Origin: Streptomyces sp. VRA16 Mangrove soil
GTDB taxonomy: Bacteria > Actinomycetota > Actinomycetes > Streptomycetales > Streptomycetaceae
DNA length: 64,000 bases
Assembly (NCBI RefSeq): GCF_017377775.1
Contig: NZ_JAFVLN010000004.1
Coordinates: forward strand, 62,001 to 126,000
Reading direction: 5' to 3'
The notes below the pieces were generated by a model. The model had not been told where the DNA came from. It worked only from the letters and a program-made list of their open reading frames with translations, and made no database searches. The translations under genes were made by a program, and so were the position numbers. Positions 61,434 to 64,000 of the stretch are shown piece after piece (position 1 is the first letter of the stretch; each line of letters begins with the position of its first letter).

Positions 61434-62822
61434 ATGACCGTGCAGCCGGCCCCGAACAAGTCGGCCCCCTGGCCGCGTGAGGTGCTCGCGCCGCTCGCCC
61501 TGGCCCAGTTCGTGTGCAGCTTCGCCGGGTCGAACATGACGGTGATGATCCAGGACATCAGCAAGGACCTGCACACGACCGTGCAGGGCGTGCAGACCGC
61601 GATCACGGTCTTCCTGCTGGTCATGGCGGCCCTGATGATCCCGGGCGGCATCCTCACCGACCGCTACGGCCGCAAGCGCTGTCTCGTCGTGGGTCTCGCG
61701 ATCTACGGGGTGGGTGCGCTGCTCAGTGCGGCGGCGCCCGGTCTCGGGGTGCTGATCCTCGGCAACTCGATCCTGGAGGGCGTCGGGACGGCGCTGCTGA
61801 TCCCGCCGGTGTACATCCTCATCACGCTGCTGTTCACCCAGGTCACGGACCGGGCTAGGGCGTTCGGGGCGATCATGGCGATGGCCGGGATCGGCGCGGC
61901 GGCGGGTCCGCTGATCGGCGGGCTCATCACGACGGCGATCAGCTGGCGGGCGGCGTTCGTCTTCCAGGCGCTGGTCGTCGTAGTGATCATCGTGCTGAGC
62001 CGCCGGCTCCACGATCCGCTGCCGCCGGACCCGGAGCGCGACTTCGACACCGGGGGCGCGGTGCTGTCCGCGTCGGGCCTGGTCCTGGTCGTTCTCGGCA
62101 TCCTCGCGGCCGACGACAACGGCTGGCTCATGCTGGGGCTGTTGCTGGCCGGGGCACTGGTCCTGACGGGGTTCTTCCGCTGGGTGCGGGCCAAGGAACG
62201 CCGGGGCGCGCAACCGCTTCTCCCCACGGTGCTCTTCTCCAACCACACCTCGAACCTCGGCCTGATCACGCAGCACATCCAGTGGCTGCTGCTGATGGGC
62301 ATCTCGTTCGTGGTGGCCACGTATCTCCAGGTCGTACGCGGCTACGACGCGATCGGCACCGGCGTCATCTTCACGGCGTCCACCGTGGGGCTGCTGGTGT
62401 CGTCCCTGGGCGCCGAGCGGTTCGCCCGGCGCCGCGAGCAGCGCACGCTCGTGATGGCCGGGTTCGCGACGACGGTGTGCGGGATCGGCGTACTCATCGG
62501 CCTGGCCCACGGCTCACCGCACGCCTGGACGTTCACGCCCGGGCTGCTGCTGATCGGGCTCGGGCTCGGGCTGATGCTCACCCCGTCGGTGAACGTGGTG
62601 CAGTCGAGCTTCCCGGAGGAACTCCAGGGCGAGATCTCCGGCCTCTCCCGCAGCATCTCCAACCTCGGCTCGTCGGTGGGCACCGCGATCGCGGGCACGA
62701 TCCTGGTCGCGGATCCGGCGGTGGGGCCGTACGCGGTGGCGCTCATCGTGCTCGCGGTCATCGGGCTCGGCGGTCTGGTGACGGCGGCGCTGCTGCCGCG
62801 GGGGCGGGAACGGCAGGCGTGA
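61434..62822 (+). CDS. MFS transporter (DHA2/EmrB-type, 14 helices)
   Basis: A 462-residue exporter. Motif A is GGILTDRYGRKRCLVVG and motif C lies in GIGAAAGPLIGGLI; many membrane helices are visible. ATG 61434 has a GGAG site. Family members expel drugs or metabolites by proton exchange. It is divergent from the DUF7144-like/ppk2 operon, and a shared palindrome suggests common control. No TetR-type regulator is adjacent, which is unusual for a drug exporter. Confidence 0.92.
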   Translation: MTVQPAPNKSAPWPREVLAPLALAQFVCSFAGSNMTVMIQDISKDLHTTVQGVQTAITVFLLVMAALMIPGGILTDRYGRKRCLVVGLAIYGVGALLSAAAPGLGVLILGNSILEGVGTALLIPPVYILITLLFTQVTDRARAFGAIMAMAGIGAAAGPLIGGLITTAISWRAAFVFQALVVVVIIVLSRRLHDPLPPDPERDFDTGGAVLSASGLVLVVLGILAADDNGWLMLGLLLAGALVLTGFFRWVRAKERRGAQPLLPTVLFSNHTSNLGLITQHIQWLLLMGISFVVATYLQVVRGYDAIGTGVIFTASTVGLLVSSLGAERFARRREQRTLVMAGFATTVCGIGVLIGLAHGSPHAWTFTPGLLLIGLGLGLMLTPSVNVVQSSFPEELQGEISGLSRSISNLGSSVGTAIAGTILVADPAVGPYAVALIVLAVIGLGGLVTAALLPRGRERQA

Positions 62823-62853
62823 CGACTTCGGCCGCGGCCCGGGGCGCCGGTGC

Positions 62854-63300
62854 TCACCGTCCGTCGTAGCGCACGCAGGAGCCGACCAGGAGGTCCTGCA
62901 GGGCGGCCCGGCGCCGGCTGAACAGGATCCAGAGCAGCCCCAGCGGGAACGTCACGCCGAGGGCCGCCCGGAGCAGCGCACGCGCCGGTCCGAGCCGCCG
63001 CCCCGCCCGGTCGCCGACCCGTACGCCCATCAGCCGTCCGCCGACGCTCTGCCCCGTCATGATCCAGGCCCCGCCGAGATAGCACACGGCGAACACCCAG
63101 CTCACCACGGCGGAGACCCACCCGTCCCATTCGGGCACCCGGAACGGCGGCCCGCTCACCAGCAACCGGGCACCCCCAGCCCCGAGTCGCACGGCGACCC
63201 CCGTCAGCGCCACCAGCGACACGTCGACGAGCCCGGCGATCCCCCGCGTGACGATCCCGGCCGCGTCCTCCCCCGCGTCTCTGCCCTCCGGCCCGCTCAT
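62854..63300 (-). CDS. RDD family membrane protein
   Basis: A 148-residue protein with three hydrophobic helices. The family trait is the Arg...Asp pattern of the first helix (GLVDVSLVALTGVAVRL) together with GGRLMGVRVGDRAG in the middle and LLRAALG near the third helix. Role unknown. Its ATG overlaps the stop of the upstream repeat-protein gene (ATGA), so the two are one operon. Confidence 0.85.
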   Translation of the reverse strand: MSGPEGRDAGEDAAGIVTRGIAGLVDVSLVALTGVAVRLGAGGARLLVSGPPFRVPEWDGWVSAVVSWVFAVCYLGGAWIMTGQSVGGRLMGVRVGDRAGRRLGPARALLRAALGVTFPLGLLWILFSRRRAALQDLLVGSCVRYDGR

Positions 63301-64000
63301 CGCCCCAGCACCCGATCGGCGAACCGGCTCACCCCGAGGTCCCCCCGCCGCCCGATCTCCCGCACGGCGGCCCCGGTCTCGGCGGCCATCCCGCCCCCGG
63401 TCTCCCGCACGATCCGCCCGAGGTCGATCTCCCGCAGGACGTCGCGGGTGAGACCGACGAGGTCGATACGGGCGATGATCCTGTCGATGTCGATCCGGTC
63501 GGCGATGGCGTCGACGTCGACCCGTTCCACGATCGCGTCGATGTCGACCCGGGCAGCCACGGCGTCCACGTCGACGCCGGAGGCGATGGCGTTCACATCG
63601 ACACGGGCGGCGATCTCGTTCACGTCGACGCGGGACGCAATGGAGTTGACGTCGATGCGGGCGGCTATGGCGTTGGCGTCGACACGGGCTGCGATGGCGT
63701 TCACGTCGACACGGGCGGCAATCGCATTCACATCGATACGGGCGGCTATCGCGTTCACGTCCACCTGAGAGGCGATGGCGTCGATGTCCACCCGCTGGAC
63801 GATCGCGTCGACGTCGACCCGGTCCACGATCGCATCCACATCCACCCGGTCCACGATCGCGTCCACGTCCACACCGGCCGCGACGGCGTTCACGTCGACG
63901 CGGGACACGATGCCTGCCACGTCGACCCGGGAGGCGACGAGGTCGACGTCCACGCGGTCCACGATCGCTCCGACGTCGACACGGGAGGCGATCTCGTCCA
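63297..64000 (-). CDS. Nine-residue-repeat protein, C-terminal part (5' end outside window)
   Basis: The frame is open to the window edge, so the N-terminus is missing. At least twenty tandem units of nine residues with consensus R-[VI]-D-[VI]-[ND]-A-I-A/V-x are visible, for example RVDVNAIAA and RVDVDAIVD. A non-repeat tail of about 57 residues (DVLREIDLGRIVRETGGG…FADRVLGR) follows. The regular pattern of hydrophobic and acidic residues suggests a solenoid or long amphipathic rod. It is coupled to the RDD membrane protein, so it may lie at the membrane. No known enzyme domain. Confidence 0.8.
   Translation of the reverse strand, partial: DEIASRVDVGAIVDRVDVDLVASRVDVAGIVSRVDVNAVAAGVDVDAIVDRVDVDAIVDRVDVDAIVQRVDIDAIASQVDVNAIAARIDVNAIAARVDVNAIAARVDANAIAARIDVNSIASRVDVNEIAARVDVNAIASGVDVDAVAARVDIDAIVERVDVDAIADRIDIDRIIARIDLVGLTRDVLREIDLGRIVRETGGGMAAETGAAVREIGRRGDLGVSRFADRVLGR
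63471..64000 (-). repeat. 27-bp coding tandem repeats
   Basis: About 530 bp of degenerate 27-bp units, each containing a GTCGACGT-like core (revcomp of ACGTCGAC), encode the nine-residue repeats. The array continues past the window edge. Confidence 0.85.

Noticed and set aside
63471..64000. CRISPR-like or satellite DNA array
   Set aside because: The 27-bp units are in frame, degenerate at third positions and encode a consistent 9-aa repeat, so they are coding repeats.

Overview
The window reads as a chromosomal segment of a Streptomyces-like actinomycete. GC is very high, GTG and TTG starts are common, genes are tightly packed with many 4-bp ATGA overlaps, and the content is typical of the genus: an actinobacterial glgA-glgC pair, a resuscitation-promoting-factor (Rpf) cell-wall enzyme, TAT-exported plant-polymer hydrolases, an ANTAR protein and several DUF families common in streptomycetes. 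I saw no tRNA, rRNA, insertion sequence, prophage or CRISPR array.

Layout. 0-2.8 kb: the end of a monosaccharide ABC transporter (ATPase C-terminus and two permeases). 2.8-6.6 kb: an MFS exporter and an M20 amidohydrolase, divergent from a two-module Lrp/AsnC regulator. 6.6-16.5 kb: housekeeping and metabolic genes (glgC, glgA, a DMT-type membrane protein, an Rpf-LysM-M23 cell-wall enzyme, an acetyl-xylan-esterase-like enzyme, gnd, a proline-rich peptide, an F420-type reductase, an Asp/Glu racemase-like protein, a GNAT protein, panD). 16.5-20.8 kb: a looser region with small secreted proteins, a serine hydrolase and decayed regulators (AraC tail, broken ROK gene). 20.8-35.7 kb: a plant cell-wall locus. 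GH3, GH74, GH31 and a second GH74 form a xyloglucan set headed by LacI-type palindromes. A GH10-CBM13-GH62 arabinoxylanase follows, next to an ECF sigma factor fused to a zinc anti-sigma-like motif, membrane segments and an AbfB arabinose-binding domain. 35.9-38.8 kb: a four-gene operon resembling a type VII secretion toxin module: a WXG-like partner, a WXG protein ending in a papain/C39-like cysteine peptidase, a chagasin-like lipoprotein and an unknown protein. 39-40.8 kb: AraC and GAF-ANTAR regulators. 41-63 kb: a block that looks stress- or dormancy-related (YihY, DUF2252, lipid-kinase-like protein, two DUF7144-like proteins, two LuxR-type regulators, DUF1269/DUF6325-like pair, MGH1-like and GH13 glycosidases, SulP, P-type ATPase, PPK2, MFS). 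63.3 kb to the edge: a protein built of 9-residue repeats.

How parts may work together. In the xyloglucan locus the secreted GH74 enzymes would cut the backbone, and GH31 and GH3 would strip xylose and glucose from the oligosaccharides. The cluster has lost a local regulator (ROK pseudogene) and a permease (only its tail remains), so it probably depends on factors encoded elsewhere. The sigma factor with a built-in arabinose-binding domain is a plausible one-protein sensor for the adjacent arabinoxylanase.

The most notable non-coding signal is a 17-bp palindrome, TCACCC-N6-GGTGA. It recurs, exactly or nearly so, about 35-85 bp upstream of genes throughout the 41-61.4 kb block and would define a shared regulon. 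The toxin/inhibitor operon, the sensor-sigma fusion and this palindrome are the three best candidates for something undescribed.
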